From contig JBKBRB010000007.1 of the NCBI GenBank assembly GCA_046292465.1, forward strand, positions 1 through 64,000: a DNA stretch of 64,000 bases, written 5' to 3'. A program made the position numbers and the translations under genes. The notes below the pieces were generated by a model that was given only the letters and a program-made list of their open reading frames with translations, was not told where the DNA came from and ran no database searches. The stretch is from JANWWM01 sp046292465. Lineage in GTDB: Bacteria; Bacteroidota; Chlorobiia; Chlorobiales; Thermochlorobacteraceae. Shown one piece after another: positions 17,406 to 25,506 of the stretch. Each line of letters opens with the position of its first letter. The first letter of the stretch is position 1.

Positions 17406-17876
17406 TTACACCAAAGCCAAACGTTGGGCGCGTCGTTCAGCGGCTTTTTCGTAGCGGCGTTTTTCGTCGTCGGTTTCGGGCACAATTTCAGGCACGACGA
17501 TGCGCTGGTTGTTCGCGTCCAACGCCACGAAAGTGAAATAGGCTTTGTTGCACTCGTGCACTTCTCCTGTCAGCAAGTTTTCCGAAAACACCTTCACTCC
17601 CACTTCCATTGAAGTTCTAAAGGCACGATTAACACTTGCTTTGATGATGACAACTTCGCCCAATTTTATCGGTTGTTTGAAGACGAGCGTATCAACTGAA
17701 GCGGTTACGGCAACGGCATTAGCGTGGCGTGAGGCGGCAATGGCGGCGGCTAAATCCATCCAGTGCATTAAGCGTCCGCCCGCAAGGTTGCCAAGGTAGT
17801 TGGTGTCAATGGGCATGACGACTTGCGTCATTTCGACGCGCGATTCAGAGACTTTCTTTTTTGGTCTATCGGTCAT
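17406..17876 (-). CDS. Hotdog-fold acyl-CoA thioesterase
   Basis: About 156 residues from the ATG at 17876 (MTDRPKKK...). The upstream extension is rejected, since it runs antisense through the FmdB gene's terminator and C-terminus. The YciA/BACH-type hotdog signature is clear: PIDTNYLGNLAGGRLMHWMD, then ASRHANAVAVTASVD, and KLGEVVIIKASVNRAF. Such enzymes hydrolyse acyl-CoA to free acid and CoA in the cytoplasm. The C-terminal tail is charged (EKRRYEKAAERRAQRL). It lies downstream of fmdB on the same strand, with a terminator between them. Confidence 0.88.
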   Translation of the reverse strand: MTDRPKKKVSESRVEMTQVVMPIDTNYLGNLAGGRLMHWMDLAAAIAASRHANAVAVTASVDTLVFKQPIKLGEVVIIKASVNRAFRTSMEVGVKVFSENLLTGEVHECNKAYFTFVALDANNQRIVVPEIVPETDDEKRRYEKAAERRAQRLALV

Positions 17877-17887
17877 TGTGATGATGA

Positions 17888-17916
17888 AATAAAAACGCCC
17901 TCCAAAATTGGAAGGC
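17888..17916 (-). terminator. Terminator downstream of the fmdB-like gene
   Basis: On the minus strand the stem GCCTTCC/GGAGGGC (6-nt AATTTT loop, one G-T pair) is followed by GTTTTTATTT. It lies 30 bp after the FmdB stop. Confidence 0.75.
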
Positions 17917-17946
17917 TCTGCAAAGTTAATGATGTGGCGCGAGTTT

Positions 17947-18234
17947 TTAGTGTGTGCATTCTGCACCGCAAGTGTGTGCAGTCGCTTTGGTTTCGGTTGT
18001 GGTTTCCTTTTTGGCGTCAGCGGCTTTTGCTTCACCGTTTTTTGCACCTGCATTTTTGTAATCAGTGTTGTAAAAGCCCGAGCCTTTGAGCACAAAGCCG
18101 CCGCCCAAGCCAATGACGCGCTTGAGCCCGTCGGTCTCACAGTTTGGGCAGAAGGTCAGTGCGGCTTCAGAAATGCGTTGTTGGACTTCCATTTCAGCAC
18201 CACAATTCGAGCATCGGTAGTGATATAACGGCAT
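17947..18234 (-). CDS. FmdB family zinc-ribbon protein
   Basis: A 95-residue protein. The N-terminal zinc ribbon has CSNCGAEME and CPNCETDG, followed by the conserved GGGFVLKGSGFYNTDYK that defines FmdB-type small regulators. The tail is Lys/Ala/Glu-rich and ends with CGAECTH. FmdB was named as a putative regulator in formamidase clusters, but the family is general and its true role is unknown. Confidence 0.88.
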   Translation of the reverse strand: MPLYHYRCSNCGAEMEVQQRISEAALTFCPNCETDGLKRVIGLGGGFVLKGSGFYNTDYKNAGAKNGEAKAADAKKETTTETKATAHTCGAECTH

Positions 18235-18379
18235 AGATGGTTCAAGTTTAAGTTTTTGTTAAACATTTGATTTAGCCTTACGGCGTAACGCACGAAGCAT
18301 TAATTTTGTTTCCGCATGCTCTCTAACAAAAAGCGACATTTATGCTACAAACACTCAACCAACACAAACCAACCAAAAT

Positions 18380-21300
18380 ATGTTATACCGCTTACGACTG
18401 CTTCTCTTTCTGACATTTTTCGCCTGTGCAGAAGCGTGGGCACAAGGGGTTACGACCTCATCTATTGTCGGAACTGTATCCGATACCAGAGGCGAAGTTC
18501 TCATTGGCGCGCAGGTTGTCGCCGTGCATGTGCCTTCAGGCACGAAGTATGGAACTGTGTCGCAAGTTGACGGGCGTTTTACGCTACAAGGCTTGCGCGT
18601 CGGCGGTCCATATGAAATTACGGCGAAGTATGTCGGCTACCAAAGCCAAAAAATCACCGATGTTTTCTTAGCACTGGGTACCACACAGCGCGTGAACTTC
18701 AAATTGCCTGAATCATCAGTTCAAACTGAAGAAGTTGTGGTTACAGCCAATGTCAATGCGGTCATCGGTCCAGAACGCACGGGGGCTTTAACCAATGTGC
18801 CTCGTGAAGTGATTAACTCCCTACCGACGATTAGTCGGAATTTTACGGATTTCACGCGCCTGACACCGCAAGCCGTTGGGACGGGTTTCGCAGGTCAAGA
18901 CAACCGATTGAACAACATCACGGTTGACGGTTCATACTTGAACAACAGTTTTGGCTTGTCGGGTTTGCCGGGCGGACGTGCGAATACCGCGCCATTGAGT
19001 TTAGAAGCCGTTGAGCAAATTAGCGTGGCAATTGCACCCTACGACGTGCGACAAGCTGGTTTCGTTGGTGCAGGGATTAACCTCGTAACAAGAAGCGGCA
19101 CGAACGACTTTTCAGGCTCTGTGTTCGGCAACTTCCGCGACCAATCGTTTGTCGGCAAAACGATTTTCGGCGCTGAACTTAGCGCGGCGAAGAACGATTT
19201 CAGCAACATTCAAGGGGGCTTCAGAGTGGGCGGTCCGATTCTCAAAGATAAACTCTTCTTCTTTATTGCCGCTGAAACAGAGCAAAATGCGACGCCCTTT
19301 ACGTTCCGCGCTCGCCGTCCTGGCGAAACACAAGGCGGAAGCATTTCGCGCCCGACCTTCGACCAAATGCAAAATCTCAGCAATTTTTTGCGCGACAGTC
19401 TTAACTATGAAACCGGTCCCTTCGAAGGCTACAACCAACGCCGTCCTCAAAGTTTGAACTGGCTCATCAAACTTAACTACAACATCAACGACGAGCACAA
19501 ACTTAGCCTGCGCTACAATGCTCTCGATGCCAAGCAAGATGTGCTTATTAGCCAAAGTGCCTCGTTAGGATTCGGCAACCGCAGCGGCGTCAATTCGCTC
19601 AGCTACGAAAACTCCAACTACATTCAATTCGACCGCATTCAATCGGTGATTGCTGAACTGAACTCTACTTTTGGCAAGAACTTCTATAACCAAGTGATTG
19701 CTGGGTTCACCTATCAAAACGAAGACCGTGGCTCACGCGGAAAGTTATTTCCTTTGGTTGAAATCCAAGATAACGGCACCACACTTATCAGTTTCGGATT
19801 TGAACCCTTCACACCGTCGAACCAACTCAGCTACAGCACGTTTCAATTTCAAGATAACTTCACCTACTTCTTAGGGAAGCACACGCTAACGGCAGGCGTG
19901 AACTTAGAGCATTATCGCTTCCGCAACCTCTTTTTCCCCGGCTCACAAAGCGTGTATGTGTATAACAGTTTGGACGACTGGTATGCCGACGCAAGAGGAT
20001 TTTTAGCGAATCCGAATCGCGATACATCTACTGTTCGGTTGCGCCGCTTCCAATATCGCTACTCGGCTTTGCCCGGCTTTGCTGACCCTGTTCAACCCCT
20101 CCGTGTTTGGTATCCTGGCTTTTATCTTCAAGACGAATGGCAAGTTAGTTCAAACTTCCGCGTTGTTGCCGGACTTCGGCTTGATGTGCCGTTCTTTGAA
20201 GATACCGCCTTTGACAATCCCATCGTCCGCAACTTGGAATTCCGAGATGGCGACGGCAATCGCATTCAATCGGACACTAAAAAATTGCCTGACCCGAAAT
20301 TTCTCATTTCACCGCGCGTTGGATTCAACTGGAATGTGCTCTCGAACGATAAACTTCAAGTGCGCGGCGGAACGGGTATCTTTACAGGACGCCCTGCCTT
20401 TGTGTGGATTTCCAACCAAATCGGAAACAACGGCGTGCTGACGGGCTTTATTGACGAGACCAATACTTTTCGTAGACCGTTTAACCCCAACCCCAATGCA
20501 TATCGCCCTGCCACACCGACGCTTCCTACTTCTATTGAGTTAGCGACGGTTGACCCGAACTTCCGCTTTCCACAAGTTTGGCGCACAAGTTTGGGCGTGG
20601 ATTATCGCTTGCCGTTTGACATCATTGCCACCTTCGACGCGATTTACTCACAAACCATTAACGGCATCGGTTATATCAACGCGAATCTCAAACCTGCAAC
20701 ACGAATTTTTGCCGGACCCGACCAGCGGCTACGCTACGACGGAAATGCCAACAACGCCAACCGCATTAACCCGAATGTAACGAGCAACACCGTGCTTGTG
20801 AATACAGGGCGCGATTACGCCCTCTCGCTTACAGGTCAGTTGCAAAAGTCCTTCGGTCGCAATTGGTATGCGCAAGTTGCTTATACTTACACCGACGCTC
20901 GGAACACGGTCAATCCCGGCTCGATTGCGATTGGTTCTTGGACGGGCAATGCAATTCCGAATAATCCAAACAAGCCACCGCTTGCCTTCTCTGCTGATGC
21001 CGTGCCACACCGCATTATTGCCAGCGGCACCTATCGTATTGAATATGCTGGCAGTATGGCGACGCAAATTTCTCTCTTCTTTCAAGCGCAACCACAAGGT
21101 CGATTCAGCTACACCTACGCAGGCGACATGAACGGCGATGGCGTTGCCAATAACGACCTCATGTATGTTCCGAACAGTGCATCAGAATTGCGCTTCTTAC
21201 CGCTGACGGTTGGCACAGGCGCGAATGCGCGCACCTTTACACCTGCCGAGCAAGCGGCGGCATTTGATGCCTTTATTGAGCAAGATCCTTATTTGCGCAC

Positions 21301-21649
21301 ACGACGTGGCAAATACGCCGAGCGCAACGGTGCACTCTTCCCGTGGGTTTATCGTGCAGACTTGAGTGTTATGCAAGAGTTCTTCTTTGAGACTGGCGGA
21401 AAGCGCAATACGCTCCAAGTTCGTGCCGACATCTTCAACTTCTTCAACTTGATTAGCGATAAATTTGGAGTAGGGTGGCAACGAACCGATAACTTCGTGC
21501 TTTCTGCGGCAGGCGTTTCAAACGATGGCGTGCCTCAGTTCAGAATTAGAACGGTGAATAATCAGCCGATTTCTCAATCTTTCCAGCGTTCAGCCAGCTT
21601 GGCGGATTTGTGGGCGGCTCAATTAAGCGTCCGCTACATCTTCAACTGA
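18380..21649 (+). CDS. Oar-like TonB-dependent receptor with N-terminal CarboxypepD_reg domain
   Basis: A 1089-residue outer-membrane protein. After a signal peptide (residues 1-21) there is a carboxypeptidase regulatory-like domain (SIVGTVSDTRGEVLIGAQVV, with FTLQGLRVGGPYEI), then a TonB plug domain (about 120-240, with ITVDGSYLNNSFG) and a long beta-barrel ending in the aromatic AQLSVRYIFN. This architecture matches the Oar family of Myxococcus and Bacteroidota, not classical siderophore receptors. No SusD partner lies beside it, so a SusCD glycan pair is unlikely. A calcium-site-like GDMNGDGVANND loop lies near residue 914. The substrate is unknown. A strong terminator follows. Confidence 0.9.
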   Translation: MLYRLRLLLFLTFFACAEAWAQGVTTSSIVGTVSDTRGEVLIGAQVVAVHVPSGTKYGTVSQVDGRFTLQGLRVGGPYEITAKYVGYQSQKITDVFLALGTTQRVNFKLPESSVQTEEVVVTANVNAVIGPERTGALTNVPREVINSLPTISRNFTDFTRLTPQAVGTGFAGQDNRLNNITVDGSYLNNSFGLSGLPGGRANTAPLSLEAVEQISVAIAPYDVRQAGFVGAGINLVTRSGTNDFSGSVFGNFRDQSFVGKTIFGAELSAAKNDFSNIQGGFRVGGPILKDKLFFFIAAETEQNATPFTFRARRPGETQGGSISRPTFDQMQNLSNFLRDSLNYETGPFEGYNQRRPQSLNWLIKLNYNINDEHKLSLRYNALDAKQDVLISQSASLGFGNRSGVNSLSYENSNYIQFDRIQSVIAELNSTFGKNFYNQVIAGFTYQNEDRGSRGKLFPLVEIQDNGTTLISFGFEPFTPSNQLSYSTFQFQDNFTYFLGKHTLTAGVNLEHYRFRNLFFPGSQSVYVYNSLDDWYADARGFLANPNRDTSTVRLRRFQYRYSALPGFADPVQPLRVWYPGFYLQDEWQVSSNFRVVAGLRLDVPFFEDTAFDNPIVRNLEFRDGDGNRIQSDTKKLPDPKFLISPRVGFNWNVLSNDKLQVRGGTGIFTGRPAFVWISNQIGNNGVLTGFIDETNTFRRPFNPNPNAYRPATPTLPTSIELATVDPNFRFPQVWRTSLGVDYRLPFDIIATFDAIYSQTINGIGYINANLKPATRIFAGPDQRLRYDGNANNANRINPNVTSNTVLVNTGRDYALSLTGQLQKSFGRNWYAQVAYTYTDARNTVNPGSIAIGSWTGNAIPNNPNKPPLAFSADAVPHRIIASGTYRIEYAGSMATQISLFFQAQPQGRFSYTYAGDMNGDGVANNDLMYVPNSASELRFLPLTVGTGANARTFTPAEQAAAFDAFIEQDPYLRTRRGKYAERNGALFPWVYRADLSVMQEFFFETGGKRNTLQVRADIFNFFNLISDKFGVGWQRTDNFVLSAAGVSNDGVPQFRIRTVNNQPISQSFQRSASLADLWAAQLSVRYIFN

Positions 21650-21675
21650 TTGAGCACAGCGCATTGCGTTTTCAA

Positions 21676-21706
21676 AGAGGCATCACCACCGATGCCTCTT
21701 TTTTTA
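21676..21706 (+). terminator. Terminator after the TonB-dependent receptor
   Basis: A 9-bp stem AGAGGCATC/GATGCCTCT with a 6-nt loop followed by TTTTTTTATT. It isolates the receptor gene from the gas vesicle operon. Confidence 0.92.
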
Positions 21707-21757
21707 TTGGCATGCTTTTTGCGAAGATTATATTTATCACACCTTTGCGCGCATATT

Positions 21758-21807
21758 TTGTTCGAACTTTGAACAATTTTTGACATATTGAGTTAGGTTT
21801 GTAGAAA
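21758..21807 (+). promoter_or_regulatory. Candidate gvpA promoter with upstream inverted repeat
   Basis: TTGACA (21780-21785) and TAGAAA (21802-21807) are 16 bp apart, and an inverted repeat TTGTTC-N7-GAACAA (21758-21776) ends 3 bp before the -35. This is the only good promoter-like arrangement in the gap between the receptor terminator and gvpA. The call is by eye; the transcription start is not shown. Confidence 0.35.
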
Positions 21808-21928
21808 TTTATTATCTCTCATTTTATTACCCTTGAATTTTGTTTTGTGTAAGTTGCAGGAAGTTGATGCCGCCACGCTTTCTGCACCGTGATGATTTGG
21901 CGGTTAACTCATCAAACACTATTCAACA

Positions 21929-22135
21929 ATGGCAATTGAAAAATCCACATCGTCGTCCAGCCTTGCGGAAGTGATTGACCGCATTTTGGACAAAGGTATC
22001 GTGATTGATGTGTTCGCCCGCGTCTCGCTCGTCGGGATTGAACTCGTCTCCGTTGAAGCGCGCTTAGTTGTCGCTTCGGTTGAAACATACCTCAAATATG
22101 CAGAAGCCATCGGCTTGACGGCTACCGCGGCGTAA
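21929..22135 (+). CDS. gvpA: Gas vesicle structural protein GvpA
   Basis: A 68-residue protein nearly identical in pattern to known GvpA/GvpB: SSSSLAEVIDRILDKGIVID, then ARVSLVGIELVSVEAR, then ASVETYLKYAEAIGLTA. GvpA polymerises into the ribbed wall of the gas-filled, protein-only vesicle that gives buoyancy. The VFAR segment is close to the AFAR form seen in Bacillus GvpB. Length is normal. It heads a same-strand run of tightly packed gvp genes; the 99-bp gap to the next gene is the largest in the operon and may allow processing or attenuation so that gvpA is made in excess (inference). Confidence 0.97.
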   Translation: MAIEKSTSSSSLAEVIDRILDKGIVIDVFARVSLVGIELVSVEARLVVASVETYLKYAEAIGLTATAA

Positions 22136-22234
22136 CACGCCACTTTGCTTTCGCTTGCGCTTTGCTTGTTCGCCCATTTTGCCTCAACGAGATGCGCGCA
22201 CAACCAAACGCACGGCGACAAAATTTAGACGACC

Positions 22235-22909
22235 ATGCATCAGGATATATTGACATCAACTGCACTTGCGCCCACGATTCCGCAGAACGAAGAAATTTAT
22301 CGCTCTGCGCTCACGGAATTTCACGGGGTCATTCAATCGGTTTATGCGATTCTATCCGATTTCAACGAGGTTTCTCTTGCTTCACGCCATGCATTCAGCG
22401 ATTGCGATACACGGCTTCGCGAAACGCTCTCGAGCACACGCTCGCTCCGACGCAAGGATTTCGACCAATGGTTTCAACAGGTCAAGCGCACTCATGACGA
22501 AACCGAGCGCGACTTACGCGCTTCTGTTGAAGAGTTTCTTGCAGAACAAACCGAACTGTCTGACAACATCATTCGCGAATTTTCCTCGATTCAGAACGGA
22601 CGCGCCGAACGACTTGCTGACCTTGCCGCATTGCTTGCTGATTTTTCACGGCTTCAAGCCGCGCGCCGCGACGCCATTCGCGCCATGCTCGCTGACTTCA
22701 AAGCCTCACAAGCCAAGTGGCAAGAGGAACTCAAAACCATGCTCGCCGAAGCCAAAGAAATTCGCTTGCAAGATGTCAAAGCCTTGTTCGAAAAGTTTCA
22801 CCGTGATTCTGAACAGCGACGCCTTGCGATGCTCACAAGACGCGCTGAAGTCGCCGCCCTGCTCGATACATTCCGCAAAGAGCGGCTCAACAAATTTTCA
22901 AAATCTTAA
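22235..22909 (+). CDS. gvpC: GvpC-like helical gas vesicle protein 1
   Basis: A 224-residue, almost wholly alpha-helical, charged protein. From about residue 120 there is a repeat of roughly 18 residues with LLADF, MLADF and MLAEA at matching positions and Arg/Gln/Glu-rich helices between. GvpC proteins wrap around the outside of the vesicle with amphipathic helical repeats and stiffen it. The assignment rests on position between gvpA and gvpN and on this repeat; the classical 33-residue repeat is not clear. It may be a GvpC-type protein or another coiled-coil accessory. It is 12 bp before the next helical gene. Confidence 0.6.
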   Translation: MHQDILTSTALAPTIPQNEEIYRSALTEFHGVIQSVYAILSDFNEVSLASRHAFSDCDTRLRETLSSTRSLRRKDFDQWFQQVKRTHDETERDLRASVEEFLAEQTELSDNIIREFSSIQNGRAERLADLAALLADFSRLQAARRDAIRAMLADFKASQAKWQEELKTMLAEAKEIRLQDVKALFEKFHRDSEQRRLAMLTRRAEVAALLDTFRKERLNKFSKS

Positions 22910-22921
22910 CCAACTCTGACC

Positions 22922-23545
22922 ATGTCCGACTTACGTGCCATTGCCGAAAGCATTAAAGCCTCACGAGATGAACGCCATGCCCTTACCCAAGAGCGTGTTC
23001 AACTCATCGCCAAGAAAAGAGACGACACGAAAAAACTGCTCGCTCATTTCGCCGAAGAACATCAACGCCTCAGCAAACAAGATGCGCAAGCGCGCGCCGC
23101 CGAATTGAACACCATTCGCGCACGCGCCCACGCCCTTCAAGCTCAAGCACAAGGCTTGGTCAAAACCTTTGAGCGCGAACGCCAAGCAATGGCTCAAACG
23201 CTCTTGTCGGAAGCCAAAGCCCTTCACCAAAAACTTGCGAGCGACAACCAAGCAAGGCTTGCGGCGCATAAAACCTTGATGAATCAGATTGCGGGCGAAC
23301 ATCAAGCCATTCGCGACACTGTTCACTCAATCGCTATGAATGTTCAACGCCAACTTAAAACCCACGAACAGATTCGGCGCGACGGTCGCGATGCGTGGAA
23401 TCGCCTTTTAGGATATGGACTCGCGCAAGCCACAATTCAAGCCTCTCCTGCAACGCCAGCGCACACTCAAACTTCGCCCGTAACTGATGTGCCGTTTGCC
23501 ATTAACATTCCGTTTGCACCTTCGCAAAAAAAGAAACAAAATTAA
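22922..23545 (+). CDS. GvpC-like helical gas vesicle protein 2
   Basis: A 207-residue helical protein rich in Ala, Gln, Arg and Lys with LLAHFAEEHQRLSKQ and LVKTFERERQAMAQTLL segments, followed by a flexible Pro/Thr/Ser tail and a basic end (SQKKKQN). It is similar in style to the preceding product but not an obvious copy. Its position directly upstream of gvpN (9-bp gap) suggests a second shell-strengthening or assembly factor. No catalytic motif is seen. It could instead be a coiled-coil chaperone for vesicle assembly. Confidence 0.5.
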   Translation: MSDLRAIAESIKASRDERHALTQERVQLIAKKRDDTKKLLAHFAEEHQRLSKQDAQARAAELNTIRARAHALQAQAQGLVKTFERERQAMAQTLLSEAKALHQKLASDNQARLAAHKTLMNQIAGEHQAIRDTVHSIAMNVQRQLKTHEQIRRDGRDAWNRLLGYGLAQATIQASPATPAHTQTSPVTDVPFAINIPFAPSQKKKQN

Positions 23546-23554
23546 GAGACTACT

Positions 23555-24562
23555 ATGGACGACATTCGCACGGTCATTGAAGCCAAACCGATGGCTGACT
23601 TCGTTGAAACGCCCTACGTCAAAGAATTGACTTATCGCGCCATGACCTACATCGAAGCAGGCTTTCCTGTTCACCTTCGTGGTGCAAGTGGCACGGGCAA
23701 AACAACACTCGCCATGCACATCGCCAGTCGCATCGGTCGTCCGATTGTCATGCTTCACGGTGATTCTGAATACAAAACGAGCGACCTTGTCGGCGGCGAA
23801 TATGGCTTCCACAGCCGCAAAGTCGTTGACCGCTTCCAAAGCCGTGTGCTCAAAGTTGAAGAAGATTTCGCCAAGCGTTGGGTCGATAACCGCTTAACCG
23901 TTGCGTGCAAATACGGCTTCACGCTTATTTACGACGAATTCACACGCTCGCGCCCTGAAGCCAACAATGTGCTTCTTTCAGTCTTGCAGGAAAAAGTCTT
24001 GGACATTGGCAATGCACCTGCTGGCGAAGAAAGTTACTTGAAAGTTCACCCGCTCTTTACCGCGCTTTTCACCAGCAATCCCGAAGAATATGCAGGCGTG
24101 CATAAAGCCGCCGATGCCTTGCGCGACCGTATGGTTACGATTGATTTAGATCACTTTGATTTTGAAACCGAAGTCGCCATTGTTGTCGCGAAGTCTCAAC
24201 TTCCAAAACACGATGCCGAAGAAATTGTCGAGATTGTTCGCGCGCTTCGTGAAAGCGGACGATGCGAATTTGCGCCGACCGTACGCGCCTGCATTATGAT
24301 TGCACGCACGCTTACGGTTCAACGCACCAAAGGCGTTCACTTCCCAAATTTTTTTGTTACGATTTGCCAAGATGTTTTAACTTCTGAAACCAGTCGGCTC
24401 GGCTCGCGCACCAACCAAGCAGAAGTTCGACAAATTGTCAAAAAACTTGCGGAGCGCACGCGCATTCATCACGAAGAATCACGGAGCGTTTCGCCCTTGC
24501 GCCACAATGCCGAATCGCTTCAAAAAAACTTGACCCTGATTCGCCAACAAGTCGGACGATAA
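23555..24562 (+). CDS. gvpN: Gas vesicle AAA+ ATPase GvpN
   Basis: A 335-residue MoxR-related AAA+ protein. Walker A is RGASGTGKTTLA (about residues 45-56) and Walker B is TLIYDEFTRSRPEANN. LFTSNPEEYAGVHKAADALRD gives sensor 1 and the arginine-finger region. GvpN is required for normal growth of vesicles beyond small bicones in several species, probably by ATP-driven remodelling. The N-terminal FVETPYVKELTYRAMTYIEAG matches GvpN closely. It sits centrally in the operon. Confidence 0.95.
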   Translation: MDDIRTVIEAKPMADFVETPYVKELTYRAMTYIEAGFPVHLRGASGTGKTTLAMHIASRIGRPIVMLHGDSEYKTSDLVGGEYGFHSRKVVDRFQSRVLKVEEDFAKRWVDNRLTVACKYGFTLIYDEFTRSRPEANNVLLSVLQEKVLDIGNAPAGEESYLKVHPLFTALFTSNPEEYAGVHKAADALRDRMVTIDLDHFDFETEVAIVVAKSQLPKHDAEEIVEIVRALRESGRCEFAPTVRACIMIARTLTVQRTKGVHFPNFFVTICQDVLTSETSRLGSRTNQAEVRQIVKKLAERTRIHHEESRSVSPLRHNAESLQKNLTLIRQQVGR

Positions 24563-24584
24563 CCTTTTGAACTATCAAACCCTT

Positions 24585-24845
24585 ATGACCTTCGAACAAG
24601 CGGCAAAAAAAGTTGTAGATTTTGTTAGCGCCATGACCGATTCAAAAGCCAAGCTCGTCAAATTGGAAAAGACCTCGCAAGATGGCGGCGGATGGATTGG
24701 CTACGCCGAAGTCTTCGAAGAAAGCGCGTTCATCAAGTCCATCGGCTTGCCCAGCCGCGTGATGGATAGAAACTTCTACGAAGTGCGCCTTAACAGCGCG
24801 CTCGAAGTCGTTGGCTATGCCAAAAAAGATAAACTTGAAGAATGA
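24585..24845 (+). CDS. gvpO: Gas vesicle protein GvpO
   Basis: 86 residues starting at the ATG at 24585 (MTFEQAAKK); the TTG further upstream adds only six residues. The core GGWIGYAEVFEESAFI followed by DRNFYEVRLNSALEVVGYAKKD matches GvpO, a small protein needed for vesicle formation or gvp expression in haloarchaea and actinomycetes. It overlaps the next gene by 4 bp (ATGA), a sign of translational coupling. Confidence 0.85.
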   Translation: MTFEQAAKKVVDFVSAMTDSKAKLVKLEKTSQDGGGWIGYAEVFEESAFIKSIGLPSRVMDRNFYEVRLNSALEVVGYAKKDKLEE

Positions 24846-25159
24846 GCCAAATTTCACATACGACCAGTTCAGCAACCCTTGCCGATATTTTAGAACGTGT
24901 GATTGATAAAGGCGTCGTCGTTGCAGGCGACATAAAAGTCAATCTTGCTGACGTCGAGCTTTTGAACATTAAAATTCGCTTGCTGATTTGCTCAGTCGAT
25001 AAAGCCGTCGAACTCGGCATTAATTGGTGGCAAAATGATGCCTATCTTTCTTCAAACGCTGAAGTCCAAACGCTTCGCAAAGAAAATCAAGAACTCAAAG
25101 CTAAACTTACCGAACTTGAACAAGCGGTAGCGTCGCTTCAATCGCCGCGCCGACGATAA
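24842..25159 (+). CDS. gvpJ: GvpA-family minor protein (GvpJ/GvpM-like)
   Basis: A 105-residue protein with a GvpA-like core: TLADILERVIDKGVVVAGDI, then VNLADVELLNIKIRLLICSVDKAVELG. It has a C-terminal coiled coil (LRKENQELKAKLTELEQAV). GvpJ, GvpM and GvpS are such GvpA relatives and are thought to nucleate or cap vesicles. The VNLADVELLNIKIRLL form resembles GvpJ/GvpS; the exact subfamily cannot be fixed by eye. It overlaps gvpO by 4 bp. Confidence 0.85.
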   Translation: MSQISHTTSSATLADILERVIDKGVVVAGDIKVNLADVELLNIKIRLLICSVDKAVELGINWWQNDAYLSSNAEVQTLRKENQELKAKLTELEQAVASLQSPRRR

Positions 25160-25161
25160 AC

Positions 25162-25169
25162 AAAGGAGG
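25162..25169 (+). promoter_or_regulatory. Strong Shine-Dalgarno site
   Basis: AAAGGAGG lies 5 bp before the ATG at 25175. Most genes here lack an obvious SD, so this near-perfect site fixes the start and suggests high translation of the unknown operon member. Confidence 0.8.
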
Positions 25170-25174
25170 AACAG

Positions 25175-25495
25175 ATGAAATCGCTTAATGAAATTCGCAC
25201 CTCGCGCAGTGCCAAACGCTTGCCACGCACCAAATCCGCCAAGCCCAAGAAGCCAAGCCAGAACTACCTCAACATGTATGTGCTCACAACGGAAAAAGAA
25301 CGGCTCGAAAAAGAACTCCGAATCATTGACCGTCGCCGCATTGAGCTCATTATGCGCATCAACGACGTCAGTAAAGAACTTCGAGATATTGAATCCAAAA
25401 TCAACGAACTCAAAAAAGCCGGCGAACTCAAATCCGATGCGCCCGAACTTCCGATAGATTCAAAGCAGTGGAAAAAATTTTCAATGAACTACTAA
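25175..25495 (+). CDS. Unknown coiled-coil protein in gas vesicle operon
   Basis: A 106-residue protein not recognised as any named Gvp. The first 30 residues are strongly basic (RTSRSAKRLPRTKSAKPKK). The centre is a long helix (LTTEKERLEKELRIIDRRRI followed by ELIMRINDVSKELRDIESKI), predicted to form a coiled coil. It has the best ribosome-binding site of the operon and lies 15 bp after gvpJ and 11 bp before the gvpH-like gene. The context suggests a vesicle assembly or coating factor. The basic tail could bind acidic helical partners such as the GvpC-like proteins, which is inference. Confidence 0.8.
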   Translation: MKSLNEIRTSRSAKRLPRTKSAKPKKPSQNYLNMYVLTTEKERLEKELRIIDRRRIELIMRINDVSKELRDIESKINELKKAGELKSDAPELPIDSKQWKKFSMNY

Positions 25496-25506
25496 CCCTT
25501 TGAGCG

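Noticed and set aside
17406..18140. Thioesterase start at 18140
   Set aside because: This extension runs antisense to nothing useful: it reads through the FmdB C-terminal coding region and its terminator in another frame; the ATG at 17876 matches the family.
21929..22135. GvpA with VFAR instead of the AWVR found in many cyanobacterial sequences
   Set aside because: Bacillus GvpB carries a closely similar AFAR segment, so this is normal family variation.
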